The notes: a model not told the origin generated them from the letters alone. A DNA stretch of 33,689 nucleotides from Anaerolineae bacterium (GCA_019912985.1 JAIOHN010000758.1:1-33689); one strand, 5' to 3'. Numbered from the stretch's first letter, positions 1 to 7,772 are shown. Translations and numbers: made by a program.

Positions 1-367
1 ACTGATGAGCACCCGCGCGATGAAACTGGGCGCGGCGGGGGCAGTGCTGGATGGTTACGCGCGCGATACCTTCGGCATTATCGACCTGGGTTTCCCCACA
101 TTTGCTTATGGCTCCTACGCGCAGGATCAGGGACCGCGCGGCAAGGTGATCGACTTCCGCGTGCCGATTGAAATTCAGGGCGTGCGCATCGAGCCGGGCG
201 ACATCGTCTTTGGCGATGTGGATGGGGTATGCGTGGTCCCACAGGCTGCCGAGGTCGAGGTGATGACCAAAGCGCTGGAAAAGGCACGCGGCGAAAAGCT
301 GGTGCGCAAAGCGATTGAAGAGGGCATGAGCGCCACCGAAGCCTTCAGAACCTACGGGATTATGTAG
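1..367 (+). CDS. RraA family protein, 3' part (cut by window start)
   Basis: The reading frame is open at the window edge (in-frame CTG just before the ATG at base 5), so this is the C-terminal part of a longer gene; RraA-family proteins are usually about 200-230 aa and about 121 are seen. The conserved RraA/HMG-aldolase segment is visible: STRAMKLGAAGAVLDG followed by ARDT, the Arg-Asp pair that helps bind substrate and Mg2+ in family members, then FP.FAYG and a late GDIVFGDVDGVCVVP strand. Members are either 4-hydroxy-4-methyl-2-oxoglutarate/oxaloacetate aldolases or RNase E regulators; without RNase E context an aldolase-like or sugar-acid role is more likely. Family is secure, substrate is not known. 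Confidence 0.85.
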   Translation, partial: LMSTRAMKLGAAGAVLDGYARDTFGIIDLGFPTFAYGSYAQDQGPRGKVIDFRVPIEIQGVRIEPGDIVFGDVDGVCVVPQAAEVEVMTKALEKARGEKLVRKAIEEGMSATEAFRTYGIM

Positions 368-376
368 CATTGTCCC

Positions 377-406
377 TTGAGTGAGCCTGTTTTGTGGGTT
401 TATAAT
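377..406 (+). promoter_or_regulatory. sigma70-type promoter for the FGE-like gene
   Basis: TTGAGT at 377-382 and a perfect TATAAT at 401-406 are separated by 18 bp. Transcription would start near 413, leaving a leader of about 100 nt before the ATG at 511. Seen by eye only. Confidence 0.55.
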
Positions 407-435
407 GGTTCACAAAGGTTCAAAATTCGAGCGAA

Positions 436-464
436 GCAGGGATAAGCACCAGTCTTGTCCCTGC
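436..464 (+). promoter_or_regulatory. leader hairpin before FGE-like gene
   Basis: GCAGGGATAAG (436-446) pairs with CTTGTCCCTGC (454-464): 11 bp with one T-G wobble and a 7-nt loop. No T-run follows, and it lies downstream of the predicted promoter, so it is more likely a leader structure than the terminator of the RraA gene. Confidence 0.45.
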
Positions 465-510
465 GATCCGAACTGCGCTTGAACCCGCAGTGAAATTCAG
501 GAAGGATGAA

Positions 511-1269
511 ATGACTCTCACGCAACACCGTAACGCCCTCACCGCTGTCCTGCCACCGCCGTTTGATTGGGTGGAAATCCCTGGCGGCGCGGTCACGCTG
601 ACCATGCGCGGCGGCTATCTGGCGCAGGCGACGACGGTGGATGTCGCCCCGTTTATCATCGCCAAGTACCCGGTGACCAATGCCCAATATCAGGTCTTTA
701 TCGACGCTGAAGATGGCTATGCCAACCCGCAGTGGTGGGATTATTCCAGAGACGCGCGTGACTGGCGCACGGAAAATCAGGAAGTGACCGTCCTGCCCTT
801 TGGCGGGGATGACGCGCCGCGCACCCATGTCACCTGGTATGAAGCGGTGGCCTTCTGCCGCTGGCTCAGCGCTCGTAGTGAGCTGGCGCTGCGTCTGCCG
901 AGCGAGGCGGAATGGCAGCGGGCGGCGCAGGGCGATGATGGTCGTGCCTATCCGTGGGGGAACGAGTGGGATGCAGACCGCTGCCGCAACAACGCCAATG
1001 CCCAGAGCATCGGCACTGGCCCGGTGCAGACCCACGAAGGCATGGGGGACAGTCCGTTTGGCGTGGTCGATATGGTGGGCAATGTGTGGGAGTGGACCAC
1101 GACCAACTGGTCTACGGGCGAGAACGATCTCTATGGTGATGGGGTGCGTGTGCTGCGCGGCGGGTCATGGTTTGATAACGTCATCAGCGCATTTGCGGTG
1201 ACAGCGCGCAGCAGCTGGAACCCGGAACTGCCATCAGACACACGTGGCTTCCGTCTGGTGCTGGCATAA
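511..1269 (+). CDS. SUMF1/formylglycine-generating-enzyme-fold protein, cysteines missing
   Basis: About 252 aa with the FGE-sulfatase (C-type-lectin-like) fold. The family marks are visible: FIIAKYPVTNAQY near residues 48-60, HVTWYEAVAFCRWLS, LRLPSEAEWQRAA, YPWGNEW, GNVWEWT, RVLRGGSW and a GFRLVLA end. In true FGE the stretch after GGS carries two copper-binding cysteines; here it reads WFDNVISAFAVTARS with none, so sulfatase-activating oxidase activity is not expected. Such proteins are often called SUMF1 family and may have other binding or enzymatic roles. I chose the ATG at 511 over the GTG at 490 because AGGAAGG (499-505) lies 5 nt upstream of it. No signal peptide. Own promoter; convergent with the next gene. 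Confidence 0.85.
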   Translation: MTLTQHRNALTAVLPPPFDWVEIPGGAVTLTMRGGYLAQATTVDVAPFIIAKYPVTNAQYQVFIDAEDGYANPQWWDYSRDARDWRTENQEVTVLPFGGDDAPRTHVTWYEAVAFCRWLSARSELALRLPSEAEWQRAAQGDDGRAYPWGNEWDADRCRNNANAQSIGTGPVQTHEGMGDSPFGVVDMVGNVWEWTTTNWSTGENDLYGDGVRVLRGGSWFDNVISAFAVTARSSWNPELPSDTRGFRLVLA

Positions 1270-1307
1270 CGCTCAATCGAACATAGACATTCTGAATGTA
1301 TACGCGC

Positions 1308-1336
1308 GGCGGACAGGGTTTATGACCGTGTCCGCC
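1308..1336. terminator. bidirectional terminator hairpin (CGGACA type)
   Basis: GGCGGACA (1308-1315) pairs perfectly with TGTCCGCC (1329-1336), with an inner GGT/ACC extension after one mismatch. It lies between two converging genes. T-runs are weak on both sides. Confidence 0.6.
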
Positions 1337-1349
1337 TGTTGCGTACAGA

Positions 1350-2753
1350 TTATTTTGCCTCGGGCGCGATATTCTGATTGCGGTTGAAGAAGTTTGTTGG
1401 GTCGTATTTCGCCTTAACCGCTGCGAGTCGTTCCCATATCAGGTTCGGATAGGCGTCATGGACGCGCGCTTCTCCCTCATCCCCCATAAAATTGACGTAG
1501 ACACCCGCACCCTGATCGAGTGCCGCCGCCGCGTTGGCGGCCCAGGCGGTATGGATGGGGGCTTCGTCTCGGTCTTCGTAATGGACCATAAAGCTCACTA
1601 TAACGCGGCTCGAACGGTGGGCGAAAGCGGTCGCAGCGGCAGGTACACGCGCCATCGCGCCGCCGAGTACCCGAAACTCCGCGACAGATAATCCTGCGCT
1701 TGAGGCGCGAACATGATCGAGCATGATCTGTGCAGTGCGTTCATCAACCCTGTCAATGAACTTTGAGCGCAGCGACGTGACCATGTGAACATCGGGGTCT
1801 TCCGGCCAGTAGATTGCAGGATAAGGCATGGGACCGATCATATCCGCAATCGGTTCGGCCAGTTGGCGGAATGGTGCCACCACGCGCAGACCTTCTTCTA
1901 CATCGCCTGCATAGACCATCGTCGCCAGCAGGATGGTTTGTCCGTAATATTCCGCCGGGATAAAAGGCATCGGTGGTGCAGGCAGGATTCTGACAATGGT
2001 CGAGAGTTCGTCCGGTGCGGCTTCGGCGCTGGCGGCAAAGGCGGCGATGATTGCCGGTTCCGCAGGCAGAATGAGTATCCCGCCGACAATGGTATCCACC
2101 TCATGCAGCTGGAACTTGAAGTGCGTTACGATGCCGAAGTTGCTGCCCCCACCGCGAATGGCCCAGAAGAGATCAGGATGATGCTCCGCATCCACAAAGC
2201 GAATTTCGCCATCAGCGGTCACGACCCTGGCAGCCAACACATTGTCGGCAGTCAGGCCGTGTTTGCGGACGAGATAGCCGATTCCGCCACCCGTTGCCAG
2301 TCCACCAATGCCGACCGAGGCCGTATCGCCGAAGCCAGTCGCCAGGCCATACTCTGCGGTTACGGCGGTGTATTCGCCTGCTGTCAGACCTGCATCGGCC
2401 CAGGCGGTGCGCCCTTCAATGTCGATTTCAAGGTTTTTCATGTGTGAAAGATCAAGCACGATACCGCCATCCAGGGTGCTGAAGCCAGACAGGCTGTGAC
2501 CCCCGCTGCGGATCGCCAGTTCCATGCCGGTTTCGCGTGCCAGCAAGACCACATGTGACACGTCGACGGCATCCAGCGGGCGAACGATGAGCGCCGGACG
2601 ACGCACGACTTCGCGGCTCAAACCCGTGCGCACGGCTTCATAATCATCGTCTTCTGGTGTGATAACCTGACCTTTCAGGTCGGCGCGTAGTTGGGCGATG
2701 TCGATGGCGTGCGCGGCGGGTGTTCCGATGAAACGGCTGTTTATGAGTGACAT
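1350..2753 (-). CDS. FAD-linked oxidase, berberine-bridge-enzyme type
   Basis: 467 aa with a PCMH-type FAD domain followed by a BBE C-terminal segment (YVNFMGDEG ... YPNLIWERLAAVKAKYDP.NFFNRNQNI). The flavin loop RSGGHSLSGF keeps the His that is linked to the FAD 8-alpha carbon in this family. The second attachment Cys of bicovalent members (C..VG.GG) is replaced (TASVGIGG), so a singly linked flavin is predicted. These enzymes oxidise sugars, alcohols or secondary metabolites with O2; the substrate cannot be told. The ORF track starts 32 codons upstream, but ATG at 2753 has a strong AAGGAGGAGG-type site just before it and fits family length. No signal peptide, so cytoplasmic. Confidence 0.9.
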   Translation of the reverse strand: MSLINSRFIGTPAAHAIDIAQLRADLKGQVITPEDDDYEAVRTGLSREVVRRPALIVRPLDAVDVSHVVLLARETGMELAIRSGGHSLSGFSTLDGGIVLDLSHMKNLEIDIEGRTAWADAGLTAGEYTAVTAEYGLATGFGDTASVGIGGLATGGGIGYLVRKHGLTADNVLAARVVTADGEIRFVDAEHHPDLFWAIRGGGSNFGIVTHFKFQLHEVDTIVGGILILPAEPAIIAAFAASAEAAPDELSTIVRILPAPPMPFIPAEYYGQTILLATMVYAGDVEEGLRVVAPFRQLAEPIADMIGPMPYPAIYWPEDPDVHMVTSLRSKFIDRVDERTAQIMLDHVRASSAGLSVAEFRVLGGAMARVPAAATAFAHRSSRVIVSFMVHYEDRDEAPIHTAWAANAAAALDQGAGVYVNFMGDEGEARVHDAYPNLIWERLAAVKAKYDPTNFFNRNQNIAPEAK

Positions 2754-3045
2754 ATTTCCCCTCCTCCTTAGCTGTTGCGTACATCTCACATTGTTCGATG
2801 AAATGGCATTGGCAAGAAGGCACGAATGGCCGAACCTTTCCGCGGCCAAAGGCGCAGAAGTCGGCTCAGCCTTTCGTCGGATGGTCCAGCGGTTTCTGGC
2901 TGGTGCTGACAGAGTAGTTGTACGATCACCTGCCTACAAATTACATCGGATAGAAATCTGAGCTTGAGGCTTTCAGCGATGAATGCACTTGACCCTGGTT
3001 CTCAAGTGCATCCACTTCTCTGCTGGCATTGAGTTTGTGGAGGTA
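2754..3045. other. intergenic, no gene seen
   Basis: 292 bp upstream of the FAD oxidase and downstream of the DUF1963 gene. It should carry the promoter of the oxidase, but I see no convincing -35/-10 pair. ATGCACTTGA (2983-2992) and TCAAGTGCAT (3002-3011) form a perfect 10-bp hairpin with a 9-nt loop, which may end the DUF1963 transcript although no T-run follows on that strand. Confidence 0.4.
2983..3011 (-). terminator. hairpin downstream of DUF1963 gene
   Basis: A perfect 10-bp inverted repeat ATGCACTTGA/TCAAGTGCAT with a 9-nt loop starts 35 bp beyond the DUF1963 stop codon. No U-tract follows in the minus direction, so it may be a weak or factor-dependent terminator. Confidence 0.4.
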
Positions 3046-3924
3046 TCAGTCTGTCTGTGCTTCATACCACACCCTGTCAAAGTTGCGCTCGATGAGATCA
3101 TCATAATGAATCATAAAGTACAGGGTGATTGCATCTCCCCATGGAGTGCCTACTTCACTATCACTAGTGATCTCAAACAGAAGTCGCCATGAATCGACTT
3201 GCGCGGGATCTAGGTTATCTTCCCACGATAACCCTTTTGAATAAATTTCAGAACTCATTTGCAGGTCGGTCTGGACTGTAAGGGGCCAGCCCAGAAGCTG
3301 CTGAATAGAAGAGGGTGGTGTGCCTAATTCACGAGATTCGCGATATTTTTCATCAAGTGCGAAAAATACCTCCCATGTGTAGATTTCATCCTGCTCTTCA
3401 GTCAATCCTATTTGACCGAGTTGGCGGGTACCATGAATACCGCCATATGGGAGTGAAATCTGAACTTCAAATTCTGTTTTGCACGAAAAATATATCCCTG
3501 AATCGGGTAGTGTAAGTGGACGATCTGCTCTACGAAGAAGGGATAGATCATCATCGTAATAGATCACCCGCCATGTAGCAGGAATATTCCACAACCACTC
3601 TGAGACATCTTCGCGTCCATCGAGCGAGAAAAAATATAACACGCCGGATTTGGGCAGCAGATTTTCCAGATCGTAGGGAGCAACTTCCGCTAAATTAAAC
3701 TGTGCCAAAAATGACAGTGGATAATCCTGCCATGTCGGCCAGGGTATGGATGGTGGTAAGTCAGGAAAACCGCCGAACTTTGATTTGCCAATAGCGATGT
3801 CATCCTCTGGAGTACGCCTCGCTCTGATCGCTATTGCGGGTTTGATCAGTTTGACTATTTCATCCGCAAACTGTCCCAAATTTGCTGCTTCGACCAATTC
3901 ACGAACGGTTTGCTCATCGATCAT
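3046..3924 (-). CDS. YwqG/DUF1963 family protein
   Basis: 292 aa. The N-terminal half matches the YwqG (DUF1963) pattern: KSKFGGFPDLPPSIPWP, then PLSFLAQFNLAEV and SGVLYFFSLDG. A later segment, SSIQQLLGWPLTVQTDLQ, also fits: many members have 'hQLLGYP.pIQ..m'. The start at 3924 has AAGGAAA about 6 nt upstream. The biochemical function of the family is not established; members are common as solitary cytoplasmic proteins in bacteria. This gene is clearly more AT-rich than its neighbours, which hints at recent acquisition. No operon partner is seen. Confidence 0.85.
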   Translation of the reverse strand: MIDEQTVRELVEAANLGQFADEIVKLIKPAIAIRARRTPEDDIAIGKSKFGGFPDLPPSIPWPTWQDYPLSFLAQFNLAEVAPYDLENLLPKSGVLYFFSLDGREDVSEWLWNIPATWRVIYYDDDLSLLRRADRPLTLPDSGIYFSCKTEFEVQISLPYGGIHGTRQLGQIGLTEEQDEIYTWEVFFALDEKYRESRELGTPPSSIQQLLGWPLTVQTDLQMSSEIYSKGLSWEDNLDPAQVDSWRLLFEITSDSEVGTPWGDAITLYFMIHYDDLIERNFDRVWYEAQTD

Positions 3925-3954
3925 CGGTATTTCCTTTCATAATCGTACATTTAT

Positions 3955-3972
3955 TCGCTGAGTAATCAGCGA
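3955..3972 (-). terminator. hairpin after proline iminopeptidase gene
   Basis: TCGCTGA (3955-3961) pairs with TCAGCGA (3966-3972) around a GTAA loop, just past the stop codon of the iminopeptidase gene. An AT-rich stretch (AATAAATG) follows in the minus direction. Confidence 0.5.
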
Positions 3973-3980
3973 GATTTACG

Positions 3981-4946
3981 TTATATGTCGGCCCGGGCGA
4001 AGCGATCCGTCGCGGCGATCAGCGCTTCATCCATCCCGCTGTCGGCGGTGGAATGTCCCGCCCCATAGACCACTACCAGCTCGCCATCGGGCCATGCCTG
4101 AGCAAGTTCCCAGGCGGTGACGAAGGGCGCTTCCAGGTCGATCCGACCCTGCACCATGACACCGGGGATTCCCGCGAGGGCGCTGGCGTTGCGCAGCAGA
4201 ATGCCATCCTCCAACCAGGCGTGATTGCGAAAATAATGGGTGATGATGCGGGCGCGGGCCATCTGGAAATCCGGCTGCAACCAGCGCTCGCTCGGTTTGG
4301 CATTCGGCTTGGCTGCCAGCGAGGCCGCTTCCCAGTCGTGCCAGTCCCGCGCCGCTTTGGTGCGGATGGTGGGGTCAGAATCATGCAAGAGGTGGTAATA
4401 GGCGTCCACCAGATCGCCATCCCGCGCTTCTGCCGGGACTCCGGCGCGGAAGCGCGCCCATTCCGCCGGATACATCGGCGCGACCCCGCGATAGAGCCAG
4501 TTGATTTCGGAGGGGCGGGTCATGGTGACGCCAACGAGGACAATGGCTGCGACACGCTGCGGGTGGGTTTCAGCATAGGCCAGTGCCAGTGTCGATCCCC
4601 AGGAGATGCCAAAGACCACCCAGCGCTCGATGTGGAGGTGCTGGCGCAGTGCTTCCATATCCGCGATCAGATGATGGGTCGTGTTGCGCGCGAGGTCAGT
4701 ATTGGGGTCGCTGGCGTGCGGCCTGCTGCGGCCACAATTGCGCTGGTCAAACAAAATGATGCGGTAGGCGGCGGGGTCAAAGAAGCGCCGCATCGTGGGT
4801 GTGCAGCCTGAACCAGGGCCGCCATGCAGAGCGACCACCGGTTTGCCCTGCGGATTGCCACAGGTTTCCCAGTAGATGTGATTGCCATCCCCGACATCGA
4901 GCATCCCCTGGTCATACGGTTCAATGTCGGGATAGAAGTTGGTCAT
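3981..4946 (-). CDS. pip: proline iminopeptidase (alpha/beta hydrolase, S33)
   Basis: 321 aa, the normal length for this enzyme, which removes N-terminal proline from peptides in the cytoplasm. Visible marks: oxyanion-hole motif HGGPGSG (41-47), the DQRNCGRSRPHA block typical of the family, nucleophile elbow GISWGS with Ser115, the acid-bearing GRIDLEAP segment and the final GAGHS histidine. The sequence GVTMTRPSEINWLYRGVAPMYPAEW also fits the substrate-selecting cap of prolyl iminopeptidases. The start at 4946 has only a weak ribosome site. Divergent from the GH29 gene; a hairpin follows its stop codon. Confidence 0.93.
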   Translation of the reverse strand: MTNFYPDIEPYDQGMLDVGDGNHIYWETCGNPQGKPVVALHGGPGSGCTPTMRRFFDPAAYRIILFDQRNCGRSRPHASDPNTDLARNTTHHLIADMEALRQHLHIERWVVFGISWGSTLALAYAETHPQRVAAIVLVGVTMTRPSEINWLYRGVAPMYPAEWARFRAGVPAEARDGDLVDAYYHLLHDSDPTIRTKAARDWHDWEAASLAAKPNAKPSERWLQPDFQMARARIITHYFRNHAWLEDGILLRNASALAGIPGVMVQGRIDLEAPFVTAWELAQAWPDGELVVVYGAGHSTADSGMDEALIAATDRFARADI

Positions 4947-5043
4947 ATCAAAATCTTTGCGATTGATGTAAAAACGCGGGTAACGATTTACCTGATGAGT
5001 CTAAAAATGACCACCGTTTATTTCAAGCATAGGATTTTTAATA

Positions 5044-6015
5044 ATGGACAATAAAACAGCACAAGGCGCGCAGCGGTTGAGCCTCGCGCAGTTGCAAGCC
5101 TGGGAAGCACTGGGCTATGGCATGTTTATCCACTTTGGCATGAGCACTTATGACGGGGAAGAGCTTTCCAAGGGCGATAAGCCTTCCAGCCTGTACGCGC
5201 CCGATCAACTGGATGTTGACCAGTGGGTGAGTGTGGCGCGCGATGCGGGGATGCGCTACGCAGTGCTCACCACCAAGCACGTCGCAGGTCATGCCCTGTG
5301 GCCGAGCCAGTACACGGATTATCATGTCGGCACCAGCGGCAACACTACTGATGTGGTGGAGGCTTTCGTCAAAGCCTGCGACCAGCGCGGCGTCATGCCC
5401 GGTTTTTACTACTGCTCGTGGGATAATCACCACCTGTACGGCTCCAAAACGCCGAGCATGATCCCCTTTGGCGAGGCCTTTACCACAGCGGAATACCGCG
5501 AATTTCAGTGGAATCAGGTGACGGAACTGCTGACCCAGTACGGCAAGATTGGCGAGGTGTGGATCGACATCCCGATGGTGCTGCCGCGCGATTACCGTCA
5601 CAAGCTCTACGATCACATCGCCACGCTGCAGCCGGAGGCCATCATCATGATGAATCATGGCATCGGTGACGGTTCCAGGTTCAACATTGCCAAAGTCTGG
5701 CCGTGCGACATCATCGCCATCGAGCGCTTCCTGCCCAACAGCCATACTGGACACGTCCGCTGGCGCGAGATTGAAGGCCAGCAGTATTACATGCCCGGCG
5801 AAGTGTGCGATCCGATTGGCAAAGAGTGGTTTTACGTGGAAGGTGACACTCTGCGCAGCGATGCCGAACTGCTGGGCATGTATCTCACCAGCCGCACACG
5901 GGATGCCAATCTGCTGCTGGATGTCCCGCCCGATAAACATGGTCGCATCCCGCAGACTTCTATCGACGCGCTCATGCGCCTGCGCAAGAACCTCGATCTG
6001 TTGGGGATGGGGTGA
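5044..6015 (+). CDS. alpha-L-fucosidase, GH29 (short, cytoplasmic)
   Basis: 323 aa. The GH29 barrel is recognisable: W....YGMFIHFGMSTY near residues 20-36, DVDQWVSVARDAGMRYAVLTTKHVAGHALWPS, GFYYCSWDNHH, and the strand IGEVWIDIP with Asp175 in the position of the family nucleophile. GH29 enzymes hydrolyse alpha-L-fucosides with retention. It ends about where the catalytic barrel ends, so the usual C-terminal beta-sandwich is missing, and it has no signal peptide; it should act on imported oligosaccharides. The acid/base residue cannot be assigned by eye, because it is poorly conserved. The ribosome site before the ATG at 5044 is weak. A strong hairpin follows the stop. Confidence 0.85.
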   Translation: MDNKTAQGAQRLSLAQLQAWEALGYGMFIHFGMSTYDGEELSKGDKPSSLYAPDQLDVDQWVSVARDAGMRYAVLTTKHVAGHALWPSQYTDYHVGTSGNTTDVVEAFVKACDQRGVMPGFYYCSWDNHHLYGSKTPSMIPFGEAFTTAEYREFQWNQVTELLTQYGKIGEVWIDIPMVLPRDYRHKLYDHIATLQPEAIIMMNHGIGDGSRFNIAKVWPCDIIAIERFLPNSHTGHVRWREIEGQQYYMPGEVCDPIGKEWFYVEGDTLRSDAELLGMYLTSRTRDANLLLDVPPDKHGRIPQTSIDALMRLRKNLDLLGMG

Positions 6016-6025
6016 GGTAAAGCGA

Positions 6026-6053
6026 ACGGACAGGTAATGCCATACCTGTCCGT
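6026..6053. terminator. bidirectional terminator hairpin (CGGACA type)
   Basis: ACGGACAGGTA (6026-6036) and TACCTGTCCGT (6043-6053) form a perfect 11-bp stem with a 6-nt loop between the converging GH29 and alpha/beta hydrolase genes. Strongest hairpin of the window's CGGACA group. Confidence 0.75.
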
Positions 6054-6062
6054 CTGCCTGCT

Positions 6063-6896
6063 TTACTGCGCATCTACAGGCATGTTGGCGGTGAAAAACT
6101 CGACCAGCACCGGCGCAAGCGCTGCCGCCTCGACCTCATGCGCCTGACCTTCGAGGGTACGGTGCTGCGCGTTGGGGATCGCACCGGCCAGCGTTACAGC
6201 GCTGGTATGCATAAAGGGAAAGGCTGTCGCACCCCCATCCATAACCAGTGTAGGGACGGAGAGTTGACTTGCGCGCTCGGCAGGCACGGCAGCATCGTCA
6301 CCCAGGGCAGCAGCATCGTAGGCAATGGTGGGCGCGATTAATTCAAACATCGGCCACATCGGGTCGTGGCGCATCCCTTCCAGGTGTTCGGCAGGCATCC
6401 CCAGCAGCAGCATAAACAGCCCGACAGCATCCCCCCGGCGGCCCTCAGCGAGGGCCTGTGCCAGCTCTTTGCGAAACGCCTTCCACGCCTGACGCGCATC
6501 GGCGTCATCGTTGTAGGGCGGCTCGTACAGGGCCAGCTTCCGCACCTTCCCGCCCAGCGCGAGCGCTGCCTCAAGGGCAAGCGCTGCGCCGGAGGAGATA
6601 CCGAACAGGAAAGCCGTTCCACCCGCCTCATCAATGAGGGCTTCGATGTCTTCGATTTCACGCGCCACCGTGAAGGGCTGTGTGTCTGTGCTGTCGCCAC
6701 GTCCGCGCCGGTCATAGTGCAGCACGGTGAAATGCTGTGCCAGCAGCGGGAACGCCGCAAGCTGGGCAGTCTCGGAAGGCATGGCACGCTGCTCAAACAT
6801 GCCGCCTACCAGGATCAATGCTGGCCCCCGCCCCGCCTGCTCAAAGGCGATGGTCGTGCCATCTCTGGAAATTACGGTTTTCTGTAGGGTATCCAT
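6063..6896 (-). CDS. alpha/beta hydrolase
   Basis: 277 aa alpha/beta hydrolase. Visible: an early GGMFEQR oxyanion-hole region, HYDRRGRGDS, nucleophile elbow GISSG with Ser101, and the C-terminal His in LEGQAHEVE near residue 253. The acid is probably in the VMDGGATAF segment but is not certain. Such proteins are esterases, lactonases or related enzymes; no substrate can be given. It begins 12 nt after the SRPBCC gene, and that gene's TAG stop gives part of its ribosome site (TAGGT), so the two are likely translated from one mRNA that starts at the ArsR gene. Confidence 0.85.
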   Translation of the reverse strand: MDTLQKTVISRDGTTIAFEQAGRGPALILVGGMFEQRAMPSETAQLAAFPLLAQHFTVLHYDRRGRGDSTDTQPFTVAREIEDIEALIDEAGGTAFLFGISSGAALALEAALALGGKVRKLALYEPPYNDDADARQAWKAFRKELAQALAEGRRGDAVGLFMLLLGMPAEHLEGMRHDPMWPMFELIAPTIAYDAAALGDDAAVPAERASQLSVPTLVMDGGATAFPFMHTSAVTLAGAIPNAQHRTLEGQAHEVEAAALAPVLVEFFTANMPVDAQ

Positions 6897-6908
6897 ATAT
6901 GTATTTAC

Positions 6909-7391
6909 CTATGCGATCTGCTGCATGTCTGCCAAAAGTGTATCGAGCCGATCCCAGCTTTCAGTCGCGCCTGCCTCCATGCCCGCCTGGAGCATGCCGT
7001 CCCGATCCTCAACCGACTGGAACACAGAGGAGTCGATCACCAGAGTTTTGCCGTTGTGTTCTTCCAGCGTCACGGTTTCCAGCAGCACATGGCCGGGCAT
7101 CCCCTCGAACTCGAAGGTGTAGACGAGGCGCTCTGGTGCGGTGATTTCATGGTAGACGCCGTTGAATATCCATTCGGTGCCATCCGAATCGTGCTGGATA
7201 TAGCGCCAGATGCCGCCCTTACGCACGTCCATCTGTTCCACTGTCAGCGGTGTTGCATCCTGTCCCCACCAACGCGGCACCAATGTGGGGTCGGTCATGG
7301 CCTTAAAGACCAGTTCGCGCGGGGCATTGAACTCGCGCGTCATACGGATTTCGTGTTTCCCTGGCTCGACGATCAGATTAAGCTTGGTCAT
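6909..7391 (-). CDS. SRPBCC/AHSA1-like domain protein
   Basis: 160 aa, START-like hydrophobic-pocket fold of the Aha1-type (AHSA1) family: REFNAPRELVFKAMTDP, RWWG, GGIWRY, a YTFEFEGMPGH strand and the final ATESWDRLDTLLADM helix. These proteins are commonly encoded directly after an ArsR regulator, as here, and probably bind a small hydrophobic ligand; their exact role is unknown. The ORF track start at 7484 lies inside the ArsR gene; the ATG at 7391 gives the usual N-terminus. The two genes overlap by 14 nt (ATGACCAAGCTTAA), which indicates translational coupling. Confidence 0.9.
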   Translation of the reverse strand: MTKLNLIVEPGKHEIRMTREFNAPRELVFKAMTDPTLVPRWWGQDATPLTVEQMDVRKGGIWRYIQHDSDGTEWIFNGVYHEITAPERLVYTFEFEGMPGHVLLETVTLEEHNGKTLVIDSSVFQSVEDRDGMLQAGMEAGATESWDRLDTLLADMQQIA

Positions 7392-7710
7392 TATCCTGCT
7401 CCTCTTGCTGTAACTCATCCAACAAATTATCCAGCCGGTTATAGCGCTCCTCCCACAGACGACGGTAGGGTTCCAGCCACACACTCAGTTCCGCCAGCGG
7501 CTCCGGGCGCAGCTCATACCAGCGACGCTGGGCGTCCTGCCGCACATTGACCAACCCTGCCTCGCGCAGCACCCGCAAGTGCTTAGAGACACCGGGCTGG
7601 CTCATTTCCAGCAGATCCACCAGCTCACCGACGAGGCGAGGGCGTTGGCGCAGTAAATCCAGGATTTGCCTGCGTGTGGGGTCTGTCAGTGCATCAAATA
7701 CCGTCATCAT
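7378..7710 (-). CDS. ArsR-family winged-helix regulator
   Basis: 110 aa. The winged helix is clear: FDALTDPTRRQILDLLRQ, then helix-turn-helix LVGELVDLLEMSQPGVSKHL and RVLREAGLVNVR.D...RWYELRPEPL, which is typical of the ArsR members that pair with SRPBCC genes. No metal-binding ELCVCD motif is present, so it is not expected to sense arsenic or similar metals. It begins with ATG-ATG at 7710, and the predicted transcription start falls on this ATG, so the mRNA may be leaderless. First gene of an ArsR-SRPBCC-hydrolase unit that it probably regulates itself. Confidence 0.92.
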   Translation of the reverse strand: MMTVFDALTDPTRRQILDLLRQRPRLVGELVDLLEMSQPGVSKHLRVLREAGLVNVRQDAQRRWYELRPEPLAELSVWLEPYRRLWEERYNRLDNLLDELQQEEQDNDQA

Positions 7711-7716
7711 GCACTT

Positions 7717-7746
7717 AATATACCATATTGGTTATATAGCTGTCAA
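7717..7746 (-). promoter_or_regulatory. promoter of the ArsR unit, likely with operator
   Basis: On the minus strand, TTGACA (7741-7746) and TATATT (7717-7722) are 18 bp apart. Only 6 nt lie between the -10 box and the ATG at 7710, which predicts a leaderless transcript. The spacer holds an imperfect inverted repeat ATATACCA/TGGTTATAT, and TTATATA occurs twice (7732 and 7748); either could be the ArsR operator. Confidence 0.6.
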
Positions 7747-7772
7747 GTTATATATTGGGTTTTCATACATGA

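Noticed and set aside
3160-3171. Perfect 12-bp palindrome ATCACTAGTGAT
   Set aside because: It is within the DUF1963 coding sequence and has no promoter or partner copy nearby, so it is probably chance.
5038-5940. Minus-strand 300-aa ORF opposite the GH29 gene
   Set aside because: Shadow frame caused by high GC; the plus-strand protein has clear GH29 motifs.
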